Below are positions 1 through 11,620 of a DNA stretch of 64,000 bases, in pieces. Both the position numbers and the translations under genes were made by a program. Each line of letters starts with the position of its first letter. The stretch's first letter is position 1. The notes under the pieces were generated by a model. That model saw only the letters and a list, made by a program, of their open reading frames with translations, was not told where the DNA came from and did not search any database. Source of the stretch: Lophium mytilinum (lineage: Eukaryota > Ascomycota > Dothideomycetes > Mytilinidiales > Mytilinidiaceae); assembly GCA_010093605.1 (NCBI GenBank), contig MU004182.1:2713195-2777194 (forward strand). The letters run 5' to 3'.

Positions 1-683
1 AGCTATTCTAGCGGGACCTAGGTATCTTTCCCGACCTCCCTGTATTTATTACCACACACCTGGGCACGATTCACAGTCTCCGCCCCATCTTTCTAATTTC
101 TACCTCAAGCTCGTGTCAAGTCACCTTGTAATATGCAGAGCTATGCGCCAAATCAAGTGTCTATTCAAGCTCACCACAGGAGATCTATGAAGCGAGCGAC
201 TGACCGCATCTCGAAATCATGGCTCTCTACTCGCTTTCACCAGTCACTTCCCCTGCAACTCTAGAAGCATCATGTCAGTGTTTCGGATCTAGAGCAGATT
301 ATAGCTAGAAAGTTAGGACATGGATTACTAAGCTGACGATTCCCGCTGCTCAAACGAAACCAACAGATTTATCAGTGCCACTCTTCCCGTTCTCGTCCTA
401 ATGCGTGTAGTTTTGATTCGGCGAGGTGAAGTCTTATAAGGTCCCATTGTATACAATGCTAGGAATACTTGGCATAGCTTCTAGGACCATCACGAGGAGC
501 ATATCGAGACCTAGCCAGCCGCTGAGTCAGGATATATTCAATGTTCCGTTGGGGAAACCTCTCGATGCGAAGCGATGCTTGCTGGCTTTATTTCTTCTAG
601 TATATGAGTACGGTACTGCCTAAATTCCCAATGTCGTTTATTTGCTGGAGAGGAAACTGGCCCTTTCGTATAAGTCCTTCATC
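1..683. other. Left-edge intergenic sequence, no gene seen
   Basis: Only short open frames without ATG support or recognisable motifs are present on either strand. No repeat or RNA gene was recognised. Confidence 0.5.
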
Positions 684-1388
684 ATGCTCCATGTCCTCAC
701 CAGAGTGGCGCTCGCTACTACAGTTTCGACCATTGTCAGATCTCAGGAAGCACTGTCGCCTTTCTCCAATCCTGATCTAAAGGTTGACTCCACGAGCATT
801 TCAAACATTATAATTACCTCTTCCCGACTCGAATCTACGGCCATTTCTTCCAACGTTGTCGCTTCATCGGAAGCAACACCCTTGGCTTCTGGCTCAACAC
901 AACCCTCCACTCTTACTACATCCTCGGCATCCCTTACCCCATAAAATACCTCCGTTCCTGCACCCCTTGAACAGGGCCCTGGAGTCCTTGAAGATGACCC
1001 TACACGCGTGGAAATGGATCCAGAGACGAAGTCATTCGGCAACGCGATAGAGATGTAGCTATACGCTGGACTCCTGAAGGACGAACCACTCGAAGCTGGC
1101 ATTGAATCGCCACCAATTGTCTTACCATCGTGTCCTCCCGATGATAATCAAGCAGCCGCCTCCAACACTAAGCGAGGCGGTTTAGCCGGCGCTCTCGGCT
1201 TTCGTCCACGCCCAAAGCGAATATCACTGCCTCCATGCATGCCACAGACCCTAGCACTAGAGATTGCATTCTACTATGTGGCGAGCAACCCCGGCCAGTC
1301 GTGGCCAGCTGGTTTGAAGTCCCGGATACAGGATCAAGTGAGTTCAAACGCGTGTTCTATTGTATACTCTCTGAAGGAGTTGAAATGA
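684..1388 (+). pseudogene. Decayed gene for a probable secreted Ser/Thr-rich protein
   Basis: One reading frame runs from the ATG at 684 to a TGA at 1386-1388 (234 codons) and is interrupted by only two stops, TAA at 942 and TAG at 1056. The N-terminus (MLHVLTRVALATTVSTIV) looks like a signal peptide. A Ser/Thr-rich stretch of about 60 residues follows, then a more structured tail with NPGQSWPAGLKSRIQDQ and a Cys pair. Both stops are what C-to-T change at CAA, CAG or TGG codons would give, so mild RIP-like decay is a fair inference. I saw no splice sites that would neatly remove either stop. The family is not recognised. It could also be a live gene with unusual introns, but read-through of both stops is unlikely. 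Confidence 0.4.
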
Positions 1389-1926
1389 TAGTATGTTCTG
1401 TTGAGAAATGCGTAAATACAGTACATATTGTGAGCTGTGGGTGAGGAAAATGACTCGACAAGTAGCGTGCAAATGAGCTATGGCGTTCAAGCTCCCATTG
1501 TCGCGGCCGTCACGCGACCTCCATCGCGATACCTCTCCCTCCCTCCTTGTAGAAGCGTCACGTGCATAAGAGCACGTGAATCTCTCACATGACCTTGCTT
1601 AAGGACATCCGGCCGCTGGTCCTAAGCGCCTCTTCTACGACCTCGTAGCTACTTCGTCTGTATACACCAATACAAGCTCTTCTCTGCGGTTCCCTGTCGC
1701 GCCGTGACACTCTTCATAACCAAGCTGAGTCTTACAGGCAAATTTTGACTGTACTGGCGCCTCTCGGATAGCCACCTGAGGACTACCGTTTGCAAAGAAA
1801 TCTGCAATAGAGCTCGAACAAGCAGGTCTAGATAATATTCAGTGTCTGCAAGCAAAACATCAGAAATAGACTTACTGCGAAAGCTAATGTCCAAGACGTT
1901 AGGCAGGCACTTAAACCGTTAAGCGC
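1389..1926. other. Intergenic, nothing recognised
   Basis: This is the 3' flank of the protease-like gene on the minus strand. No motif-bearing frame or repeat was seen. Confidence 0.5.
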
Positions 1927-3680
1927 TCAAGCAGGCAGCTCCTGTGGCTTCCGAGTCATGCCCTGCAGCTCATGCGGCATCACATCCGCCGCCGGCACCT
2001 CCTGTGCCAAAGACGGCACTGTTTGCGCGTGCTTGGCCATATAATCGGGGTAGTCCATTGGGAGGGCCCCGACGGGCTGCTCGGCGGGCTGCTCGGCGAG
2101 CGGTGGGCTGCGGCGGCGGAAACGCAGAAACCAGATGGCTAGGCCCACCAGGGCGAGACCGCCAACGCCGCCGATTGCGATGCCTACGATGGCGCTGCTA
2201 GATAGACCGTGGGACGGCGTAGGGGTGGGAGAAGTGTTGGGGGAAGTGCTGGGAGAGGTGTTGGGGGTCCCAATGGGGTTCCCAATGGGGTTTGGGCTCG
2301 TCGACACGCTGATGCACGAACTCGAATCTTTGTTGTAGACAGTGCGCAGGTTCTGAGCAGTCGTCGGATTAGCACTCCACATGGTGAACTCGTTGTCATC
2401 ATAGTTGACCATCAGGTATGCAGACGTGAAGAACTGGCGGCCGATGATGGCTAGGTCGTTCTGGTCGACGTCCCGGTCGTCAAGCATTAGAAGGTTCATC
2501 TTGGACGAGTTGGCAACCAGCTCGCCGTTGTTGTCGATAGACATCTCTGGGCGGACCAGTTGGTGGTTCGGAACAGTTATATTGAGCGTATCGGTTCCAT
2601 TCGAGAGCGTGATGATGATGTCGCCTCTGAAACTGGAGGATGGGTTAGCAGTGCGACCATCTACGTTCCAAGATCGGGTTTGTGTTTACTCACACGCTGT
2701 CTGAGGTGTACAACATCGTGAAAAAGTCATATCCAAAGGACCGGTTGCCGGAAGGGTCGAGTATCATGCCGGCCAGACTTTCAAAATTGGAATAGTAGGG
2801 GCTATGAGGCATAGCAATAACACCTGGGAAGTCGGGAGTCACGCATGCACCCAGCGCGCCTCCATCCGTGAAGATGCTTGCCCTTTTGCCGCTGGGGAAG
2901 AGCAGCTGAAAGTCCATGATGGTGACGGCCATGCCGCCGTACCCACAGGAGTTGCTACCGAGCGAGAAGACGACGCTGTCGCCCGTGGTTTTGGCAGCGT
3001 CGTAGCCTCCAAGCACCACCGAACCGTCCATCTGGTGCTCGGTGGTGGCGCCAGTGAGACCATAGAAGTAGGACCAGGTCCTTGAGGCAATAGTGCTGCT
3101 AGAGCGCAGAGCAGAAAGGAGAGTAGATTCCACGCCCAGACCTAGATAGTGCTGACTGTGCCCAAGATCACCGGGGTTCTCGGTGAAGGTTGCATACGAG
3201 TATGCGTCGATCGAGGCGTTGCCGGCGTGCAGGTTATCTTTTGCGACAAAGCCCGTATATTTGCCCCCTGTTACGGCATTGGTCGTGTTTTTGTAGGTCG
3301 GCGAGGTGTGGAAGTTATACGGGATTCCTTCAAAGGCGGCACACTTGAGCGAGTTCCAATCCGGGTTCGAACATGGCGAGTTGACGTCAAAGATCCAAGT
3401 GTTCTTCGTAGATCTGGGAAGATGATTAGAAAATCTCGATACCATATGGAACGAAGCCAGGGCCGTACGAAACCTGAGTAGCGAGCTGCTGGAGAGACAA
3501 CCCCACCGAAATGACGGCTCCTCGAGCTGTGACTCCGGAACCTGTCACATTGGTGATAGGCAGTTCAACAGCTTGGAACGAGCAGTTGTCCGCGAGCGCT
3601 CTGACCGCAAAGCAGGCGATGGCGAGCCCAAGGCGTGGAAACACTTTGAAAGAATGACAAGCGGACACAATGTGGGCCAT
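1927..3680 (-). CDS. Membrane-anchored pepsin-like (A1 fold) protein lacking catalytic aspartates
   Basis: Model: complement join(1927..2632, 2694..3413, 3469..3680), 545 aa, introns 61 and 55 bp with good branch sites. A signal peptide (about residues 1-30, ending FAVRALA) is followed by an A1-type aspartic protease fold: the strand ISVGLSLQQLATQVS, then NTWIFDV..C, a flap-like TGGKYTGFVAKD, and YLGLGVES. A Ser/Thr/Pro stalk (TSPNPIG/NTSPSTSP), one transmembrane helix (SSAIVGIAIGGVGGLALVGL) and a basic cytoplasmic tail (RFRRR) complete a type I topology. The usual DTGS-type motif is replaced by VSSTK, and the second DSGT motif by SIFTDGG. The protein is therefore predicted to be a non-catalytic cell-surface relative of yapsins, possibly in wall binding or sensing. 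The second intron acceptor could lie 5 bases further downstream in the gene, altering two residues. Confidence 0.82.
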
Positions 3681-4826
3681 GGGGGACGTCTACGGGGGGA
3701 GAAGAGGAACACCTCTTGGAGGGTGGGCCCCATTAATGGAACGGGCCGCGTGGCTGAAGGATCGACTAATGTCGTGTTGCGGCTCGGGAACGGGCACCAA
3801 TATAGCTGCAGGGTCTAATCGAGATGCGGGTACCGAGGCGGGAACTACAGTGAAGCCTGATTATAGTGATAGGGTTTTTTCCGAGGTTTCGTATCACTGT
3901 ACAGAGAGTATCATTGTAACAGAAGTCACGTCTGAGTGGTTTGCAAGTCATTGGCCCCCAAAACAGCAAGATCAAGGGGTCTTGGGGGGCGGTCGGAGGT
4001 GCCACGGACCACCCGCCCATACCAAAACCCCCCTGGTTAGTATGATTTTGGTGAGAGGGTACTAGTGATACCGGGGCAGCGCTAGCTAGTACAGCCTATT
4101 CCCGCAAGGTGTGGTTACCTGGTGTGCAGATTGGTGTCTGGGATATTATGGTCCTAGAAACTAATGAGGAAGTCTTTACAGGGGAAAAAAACCTTTCATT
4201 CCGCAGTACTTACGAGAGACGCTACCAAGACATGCAGTCATACATGAATGCCGGCGATAAGCGAGAAGGCATGCTACAAGCTGAACTCTGAAGTATTGTC
4301 TGCCTAGGAAGGGGGCCATATACAGGAGTCACTGGAGAGATACGCTAGTGGCGTATAGGAGCATGAAGCGATGTAATGCGCCAGGTGGTAATATAACCCC
4401 TCGACGCATGCTATAGTCAGTGTATTCTCCAAATGCTGATAGCCCTGAAAATGCTTTCGGCCAATGGAATATCTCTGGTCAGCATCCTGTACCGTGTATT
4501 ACCTTTGCAGTCAATTGCACGCTAAATACAGCATACTCTTTGGGGCTGTACAGCCTCTAGACACACGCTGTGCTTATCGTTGCAAGTGGTTGTGACACAA
4601 TGGCTTTTGATCCCTGACAATGGCTGCCTTGGACCCAATGAGCTCGATCTCAAAGAGCTCCCGTCCGACTTGCAAACTGACCACAGGATGTGTCTAGGGG
4701 CCGTAAGCTGTGCGAGAAGGTTCCGAGGGCTGGACCTGCTCGCACTTAGCGTATCAGCAAACGCTCTTAGAATATATTCAGGGGCACCACAGGGTGTAGG
4801 TCACCGAACGCTCCTTTAGCTGGTGC
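3681..4826. other. Divergent intergenic region, no gene seen
   Basis: This holds the shared 5' flank of the protease-like gene (minus) and the DUF3431 gene (plus). Short open frames here lack motifs and start context. No repeat was recognised. Confidence 0.5.
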
Positions 4827-5931
4827 GTGCAGCTGGGGCGGGCCATCAGGAAGCGTAGAAATACTTGTACTGCGGCCTCTCTCGCTCAAACTTCCTCTGC
4901 GTCTACTCCGATGCTTGTGAGTTTGTTTCCCCGCCAGGCGCGGCTTCCCCTACGCATAGCTCCTGTCGTCGCACTCTTTCTGCTGCTAGCGTGGGTGCTC
5001 ACTCATCTCCAAGCCCTCCGCGATGGCATCCGACTCAACATCCCACGTTATGGCGATATCAGCAATATATCTGCCAACACAACCCATCCGGCAGGTTCCC
5101 AGCCCGTGGCCTCTAAGACTGCTGGCTCTACTGCCATGTCCACGGCCCCTGTGCCAACAACGATAAGCAAAGTCGCCGTTATGGCCAAAGTACAGAAAGA
5201 AGACACTACTTGGACGGCCGATCTGAACGGCTGGGACCACGCTGTTTACGAGGTTGACAACCCCAAAGCTACGCTGCGAGTGCCGTTGAACAAAGGAAAG
5301 GAGGCTATGACCTATCTCACTTACATTATCGACCATTACGACAGCCTGCCGTCCATCATCGCGTTCGTCCACAGCCATAAGGACGGCTGGCCGCAAGCGT
5401 GGCACACTGGTCCGCCTCCCAAGCTTCCTCTGACTCTTCGTTTGCTTGTTTCTTCCTTTCTTCAATCTTCCTGCTGACCAGGCTCCCCGCAAAGATACTC
5501 CGGGATACAGCAACGCAGTTTCCCTCAACACCCTCAACATCGACTTTGTGCAGCGCAACGGGTACGCCAACCTGCGCTGCAACGGCAACCCAGGCTGCCC
5601 TGCGGAGATCCAGCTGCACCGCGACAAGCAGGACTCTTCGAGAACCACTGAGAACAACATGGGGACGGCCTGGCGCGCTATGTTCAACAGCACGCCCCCG
5701 GACACAATCGGGGTGGCGTGCTGCGCCCAGTTTGCTGTCAGCGGCAAGCAGGTCCTTGAGCGGCCCAGGAGCGACTACGAGAAATACAGGCACTGGCTCA
5801 TCGAGACCGAGCTCGATGACGACACCAGCGGCCGCATTTTCGAGTACCTCTGGCATATCATCTTTGGCCGCGAGGCTGTCTACTGCCCTGCGTTAGCGCA
5901 ATGTTACTGCGACGACTATAACCGCTGTTGA
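4827..5931 (+). CDS. DUF3431 family protein, type II membrane/secretory
   Basis: Model: join(4827..5409, 5495..5931), 339 aa, with an 85-bp intron (donor GTCCGC, acceptor GCAAAG). This splice restores the family-like sequence WHT-DTPGYSNAV. One N-terminal hydrophobic helix (LRIAPVVALFLLLAWVLTHL) suggests a signal anchor with a lumenal catalytic-type domain. Family signatures seen: VYEVDNP, NKGKEAMTYLTYIIDHYDSLP, AFVHSHKDGWPQAWHTD, GYANLRC, GCPAEIQ, CCAQFAVSG, ERPRSDYEKYRHWL and FEYLWHIIFGREAVYCP, which cover the whole DUF3431 region found in many ascomycetes. Function is unknown; a glycosyltransferase-like role is often guessed from topology but cannot be shown here. The ATG at 4911, just before the helix, is an equally possible start. 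Confidence 0.85.
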
Positions 5932-6743
5932 CATCCGTTGGTGTTGCGCGCTCCTTGTCATTTAATGCGTGAAGTTAACGTGAAAGATGTTGAAACATTT
6001 TGAAAACAGAAACGGGCTAGAGTACGTGGGCTACATGCAAGCTGCATTGGTTCATAGATCAAGTGGTCCACGGAGCGCTGCTGATCTACTGATTCGAGGG
6101 GTTTTGCTGCCCAGACCATCGAGTAAACTGGGAGAGTCAGCCCTGTGGTAGACGTGAGAGGATTCCAGAAATCAAGTCGCGCAGAGCACGTAGCGAAGGA
6201 AGAACTTACTCGGTAGTCGTGCATGCTCGGTTGTCCGAGAGAGAAGGCCAACGAACGAGAGCGTGTCCCTCTCGTTGCGGGTGGTAGGAGTGCGTTTTGT
6301 TCCACTCAGGTTAGGTGTTGCGCCGTAATTAATGCAGCAGCATGCATGTGTTCAATGCACGCGGTATTAAAGGGCGACTCCTCCTAGCGGCGAAGAGGTA
6401 GCAAGGTTGGAGCACGTGAAGCCATCACTGATTGGTAAGGTGTGCCGGAAGACAAAGGTGATCGATGGTTTTGGCGCAATGGCTGACAACGCGTGCCGGG
6501 CAGAGGACGCGGGGTTTGACTGGAAATTACTGCTACTAATGGGGGAGGTCAAAATAGCGCGTAGTGGCGGAGGGGTTACAGTGAGCGATGATCTTAGTGA
6601 CGAGGGGGAGATAGTATTGGAGCGGGCTTTGCAGAGACCACAATACGAAGCAGGGCGATAGATCTGACATAGTCGGGTATCCAGCCAAAGAAAATTGTTT
6701 CAAAGTCCATCCAACTATGCCAAAACCCAGGGCTTGCATGAAT
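5932..6743. other. Convergent intergenic region, no gene seen
   Basis: This lies between the 3' ends of the DUF3431 gene and the membrane-protein gene. Open frames of 60-115 codons exist on both strands, but none shows motifs or splice-supported extension. Confidence 0.5.
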
Positions 6744-8822
6744 TCAATAGGCCCTATTCGGCGTGATCTTCCTTAGGTTTCGCTCGCCATAGTCTCGATC
6801 GTGCTTGAATACAAGCTCGAGCTCATCCCCATCACTCACTCGTATTCCAACAGCCTCTCGATATGTATCCATGGAATCAACGCCCGCCGAGATATGGCCT
6901 AGATGGTCCGGGGTTCTTGACTGCAGTGCGAGTAGAACAAGCTCCATTGCTGAATCCCATGTCGTGGACGTAGAGCCCGATATAAGAATGTATATCATGT
7001 ACGCAAGCGTGACGACGCAGTAAGTCATGATGACGGCAATTGAAAGGCGCACGGAGGTCGTCGACGTGTCGTATCCATACCCATATTGTGTCTGGAAGAT
7101 TTTTATCGGCGTCGAACCTAGTTCATAAGGATCATAAATGTCGAGTTGCTTTGGCAAGAGAAGGAGTGACTTGGAGTCCTCGCAGAGAGCAGTGGCAAAT
7201 AGTGCAGCCAGATAGGCAATAAACGAGGGAGAAGCATCTCTGAGTGCTTCTGTAACGCTTATACTATTGAAGTATGATATGCCGTCCAGATCCATAGTGA
7301 TTGGGGATGTGTATTCGGGTTTACCTGGCTTCGGGACCGCCAGAGGACCGGTACGTACCACGGGCATTGCATCATTGACCATTAGCTCGACTTGAGAAGT
7401 TTCCCAGAACGCAGACACTGTGTATGTCAGCAAAAGAAGACAGTCTTTCGCTAGTAGCTCTTCAAGTCTGAACGTTTGCGAGACATTGTCGTTTCCGCAG
7501 GTATATTGAAGAAAGCTCCCAACAATTGAAGACGACCCTGGCTCGGGAGAGGTCCTCCATATCGGCGGGTAAATATCCTTTAACCCCTCGTCAAGCCCTC
7601 CAAACTTTCCAATGAGATCGCTGACGTTTGACCACAGTACGCCCTCATGAATCCCGTCATCTTGAACATACCGGACTTGCGCCCCAAACAAGGACAACCT
7701 CGCACCCCAGCTTCTTACCACGACTACCGGCTGGGGCATACTGGTTGACAGCGTGCCGTTCGATGGGATAGAATTGTAAGTGAAGTGGTTGTACAGTAAG
7801 GTAGCGCTGAATTGAGTTGCCATTGTGGAAGTTGTTGAAAAATGATCGCGATCGGCATCATACAAGTTAAGATAATACATAATCCTCTGAAATGATTCGT
7901 TGTCTGCGTTAACGAACGTTTGCATGTGTCCAGGATTATTGCTGTACATGCGTGGGAACGAGTTGTTGAGACGTTTCCAATCACTAAGAGGCGCTCAGTA
8001 CGTATTCTACGCAAGTATTGTATATATGTATGCACTTACGACTGCATACCATACGTTCTGTCCACGTGAGATGGAAACAATGTCTCGGATGACGCGTTTG
8101 TATAGGCCATCACGGACGAAACTGGCGGCGAACACCCAGAACGAGGAATCATAAGAACGGCGCTGGAGGGCCCAACAAGAGCAGCGAGAAGGATCAAGAG
8201 TGGCACCACGATAACAAAAACTGCTTTTCGCCATCTAGGAAATTCTCGGGAAGTTGTCGCGGACAAAAAGTCCGAAGACCAAAGGTATGACAGCTGCAAT
8301 GCCTGTACTGACGCCGAGAGAGCGCCCAATGGTATATAGTTTCCAACAACTTGGGTGCGGATGATGCAGAGGACGATCTCAACGATCGTAGCCTGCATAA
8401 GGAGCTCGTGGAATTTGGCCGCGAACTGTAACGGGGTCGTATCGGAGAAATCAGGCCCAATGTAGTATGACTTCAAGTTGAGATAAAGAAGGGCTATGGC
8501 ACCGGCTAACGGTGTAACGTGAAGCAGACAGTGAAGAATCGCCGTTTGGCGGCTTTTGTAGATGGCAATCTTGCGACGCTCTCCTCGTGCAAATACGCGA
8601 TTAAGAACTCGTAGCCTGAAAATTCGGAGAAACTGTTGACTTCTTGAGGGGTGCTTATGCGCGGCTCGGTCCTCTGCGACCGACGGGCTTGTATCGACGA
8701 GATGGGTGGTGGAGGCATCTTGTCTACAAAAGTAAGCGAACGTCCAACCTTTTACGGGTAAGGACTGACGAGATCTTGGGTGGTTCCCAGTCTACCATAG
8801 AATGGGTTTCTTCAGTATCCAT
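6744..8822 (-). CDS. Polytopic fungal membrane protein of unknown function
   Basis: Model: complement join(6744..7983, 8040..8723, 8770..8822), 658 aa, introns 56 bp (donor GTAAGT) and 46 bp (donor GTCAGT). The short first exon begins MDTEETHSMVDWEPPK. Hydrophobic segments are seen at ILHCLLHVTPLAGAIALLYL, a middle pair around LGALSASVQALQLSYLW and AVFVIVVPLLILLAALVG, and a C-terminal helix IAVIMTYCVVTLAYMIYILI. A long probably extracytoplasmic stretch lies between the middle and last helices. The C-terminal tail is hydrophilic (VFKHDRDYGERNLRKI). This architecture is common in uncharacterised Pezizomycotina proteins; no functional family is assigned. The competing ATG at 8718 opens a different frame that dies after 70 codons; the chosen frame continues smoothly through YKSRQTAILHC. 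Confidence 0.8.
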
Positions 8823-9942
8823 CAAAAGGAAAGGGCGGCAGGTTTTTCATGGATCCTAAATATGAGCGGGGCGTCCTGTTCTTATTTGGCATTCGGATCG
8901 CGAGGCTGAAGATGAGTCGGCTGGTCATGCATGCAGCATGCAGTCGAGATATTGATTGTGGCTGAAGATTCAGCCCAATCGCCTGCTCCAGCCTACCGAA
9001 ATGAACATGTTGATTACTCTACCACCCAATCGTCGCGAAAGCTGGCTGAGACGTGGGGCCATCTTCCCTTTACTTTTCATTTCCAGGTTCTAGGAAACCG
9101 GCACGTAAACTAGATGTGGAATACTGAATACAAGACTTCGGGATGCAGCACCAAAAGCGAGCACTGACCTTGGGAATTCAGTAAAACTAGGCTCGCTACA
9201 ACGACATGGTACCCATGCTAGCACCGCTCAATTGCCGTGTTGGGACTAATCAGGCACACTTGCTTTTTGTTCTAAAGGCCTGATAGTAGGATACCGCACC
9301 CGTATGCACGACTAAATACGGGTAAGTGTCTCTTTTCTGCCAGACGCCACATGCAGGGGTTAAGCTTACCTAATAGTGGCGAATTCATAAGACTCTATAA
9401 AAGTTACCGGTTAATACTGCTAATCAAGATCATCGAAAGCGGTAACAGGGGCAGTGCGCCAATCGCAGGTAGAGAGCCGCAAGGTGGTCCGTAACAGCGC
9501 TTACAGTACAGTATCCGGGGTTATCTTACCTCGGAATCCGTGCTGCATACACCGTCCTAATACAGTAAGGAGTAACAGATCAGTGTAGCGGTAACCCCTC
9601 CAAGCCTAGATTTTGCGCTTGCAGCAACCCTTGTATACGGGCGCGGTATCTCCCTGATACAAAGGTGGCAGGGTGGTAGAGGCGTCTGGATGCAAGATCT
9701 GAGCCTGAGCCCATTCAGCCGACCAATGGCTTGGCTGTCAGCTTTCAGCCTTCGGCCGCTCCGCCTCCTGCTGTGCCACCTACACAACTGCACCCACGAT
9801 TCCTCCTCCGGTGAGAACGCCGTACGTAATTTTCTGAGAACAGGTACAGTTGGGAGCGGAGCGCTTAGAGCATTTACTCCTCGTGAAAGGTGCCCATGAC
9901 CAGCATACTAGTCGGGCTCGTGTCAATACTTAGCCTTAACAC
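8823..9942. other. Intergenic flank of the transposon, no gene seen
   Basis: This is normal-composition sequence between the membrane-protein gene and the AT-rich insertion. Short motif-free frames only. Confidence 0.5.
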
Positions 9943-9951
9943 AGCATTCTG
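9943..9951. repeat. Left 9-bp target-site duplication of the MULE
   Basis: AGCATTCTG directly abuts the left terminal inverted repeat and matches AGCATTTTG on the right in 8 of 9 positions. The one difference is a C/T transition. Confidence 0.75.
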
Positions 9952-10158
9952 GGACAATAGTCTATAATACCTGTATCTTAGTAGTAAATATTCTTTAATG
10001 CCTATAAATACTATAGAGATGCTAGATTACTAAGCCTATACTAATTAAGGTCTAATAGCTAGCTACTAGGCCCTTTTAAGTATTAGCTCTACATCTATAT
10101 ATCTCTAAGGTATTTCTAGCTATTATATAACTATATATAGGCCTTAGTATAGTATTAA
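9952..10158 (+). repeat. Left terminal inverted repeat of the MULE
   Basis: About 207 bp matching the reverse complement of 13289-13495. The roughly dozen mismatches are mostly C/T or G/A transitions, as expected of RIP acting separately on each arm. Confidence 0.85.
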
Positions 10159-11471
10159 GGCCTTACTCTTATATATAGGCCTATATATAATATATAGCTT
10201 ATTATACTACTAGTTATATTACTAGTATTTTTATAAGCTACTACTCTATAGAAATAGCCTTAAATATAGTATACTTATAGCTACTTATTTCTAATAGATC
10301 TATACCTTTAAGGCTCTTCTAGAGGCACTTAATAAGTAGCTAAACTATCTAAATTAGTAATAGATATATATATTAAGCTATTAAGAATATAGATAAGCTA
10401 CTATACTATAAAAAGCTATAAAGGAGTAGATTTAATAGCTTTATAGGCCTTATCTAGTTAAAAGAGCTATAGACTAACTTTTACTATAGCTATACTAAGA
10501 ATCTATCTACTCTTATTTCTACGCTATATTAATAATAAAAAAGTAATAAAAAATTAATAGATTTTAATACTATAAAGCTATAAAAACTTACTATATAAAG
10601 GCCCTTTTTATATCTTTTTAAAGGCCTTAATTTATTCTTTCTAGCTTATATAGCCTTTTATATAGCCTTACTATTATGCCTTAGCCCTTCTATACCTATA
10701 GCTATTATTTCTAGCCTAAATTAAATACTTTTTCTATTACTATAGAGTCTAATAGTATTTCTACTATTAGTAAGAAGTATAAGCTCTTTAAGAATATTAA
10801 GTAGTAGTATACTAATATTATAATTACTAAGAATTAGGCTCTTTAGGTATATAAAAGAGACTATAACTTCCTCTACCTTAAGTACTATACTATTTATTAC
10901 TATAAGTAGAAGTTAATAGCTACTATAGGTACTAATAGTAGAATTACTATATAAAAGGTTAGTTCTATTATTTAAAGTATATAGAAAATAGAAAGGCTAC
11001 TATATACTATCTATTTTTCTCTATATACTTACTATTTCTTCTTAGCCTACTTACTATAATATTTAGGTTAATAATGCGTATAATTATATTAGTAGAGTAT
11101 CTCTAGATTACACGCTATTTATATATATTAGGTACTTTATTACTAATATATCTAGGTTTCTCTAGGTTAATAGGTAAACTAAGATAAAGTTAATAGCCTT
11201 AGTAGTAGCTATATATCTAGAAAGAGAAATCTAGCTCTAGTAGGCCCGCTATATAAAGTATATACTTATTAGAGATACCTATAAAAGTATAGTAGAGGAG
11301 TATACTAAGCTTTCTAAGTATATTTACTACCTTAAAGCTATAAACCCGGGCGTTACTATAGATTTAGGTATTATAAGCGGCGTATTCTATTATATCTTTA
11401 TATATTCTAAGAAGAGTAGATAGTTTCTCTACTACGCGCTATAGTAGATTAGGTTTAATAAAACTTATTAA

Positions 11472-11620
11472 AGAAATAGCTATAAAGGCGTCCTTTTAAT
11501 AGTAATTAGCTATAATTAGAATAATAAGATCTATTCTCTAGCTTAGGCGGTTATAGAAAGTAAGAGTATAGAGTTCTAGATATAGTTTATAAGGCTACTA
11601 ATAAAAGGGCTTCTAATTCT
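11472..11620 (+). pseudogene. MULE transposase relic
   Basis: One frame beginning at 11472 reads RNSYKGVLLIVISYN, stop, NNKIYSLA, stop, AVIESKSIEF, stop, I, stop, FIRLL. This is the MULE transposase signature (normally Y-K-G-V-L-L then N-N-Q-I-Y-P-L-A-W-A-V-V-E-S-E and W-I-W-F). Each stop here is TAG, and those at the Trp positions fit TGG-to-TAG change. More distant traces in the same element (for example REGPILSLFNYL near 12.34 kb) may be the C-terminal region. No intact open frame remains. Confidence 0.75.

Noticed and set aside
8506-8718. ATG-started 70-codon frame as the N-terminus of the membrane protein
   Set aside because: The frame stops before the first transmembrane helix. The alternative frame is continuous with the family-like helix and links to a better first exon at 8770-8822.
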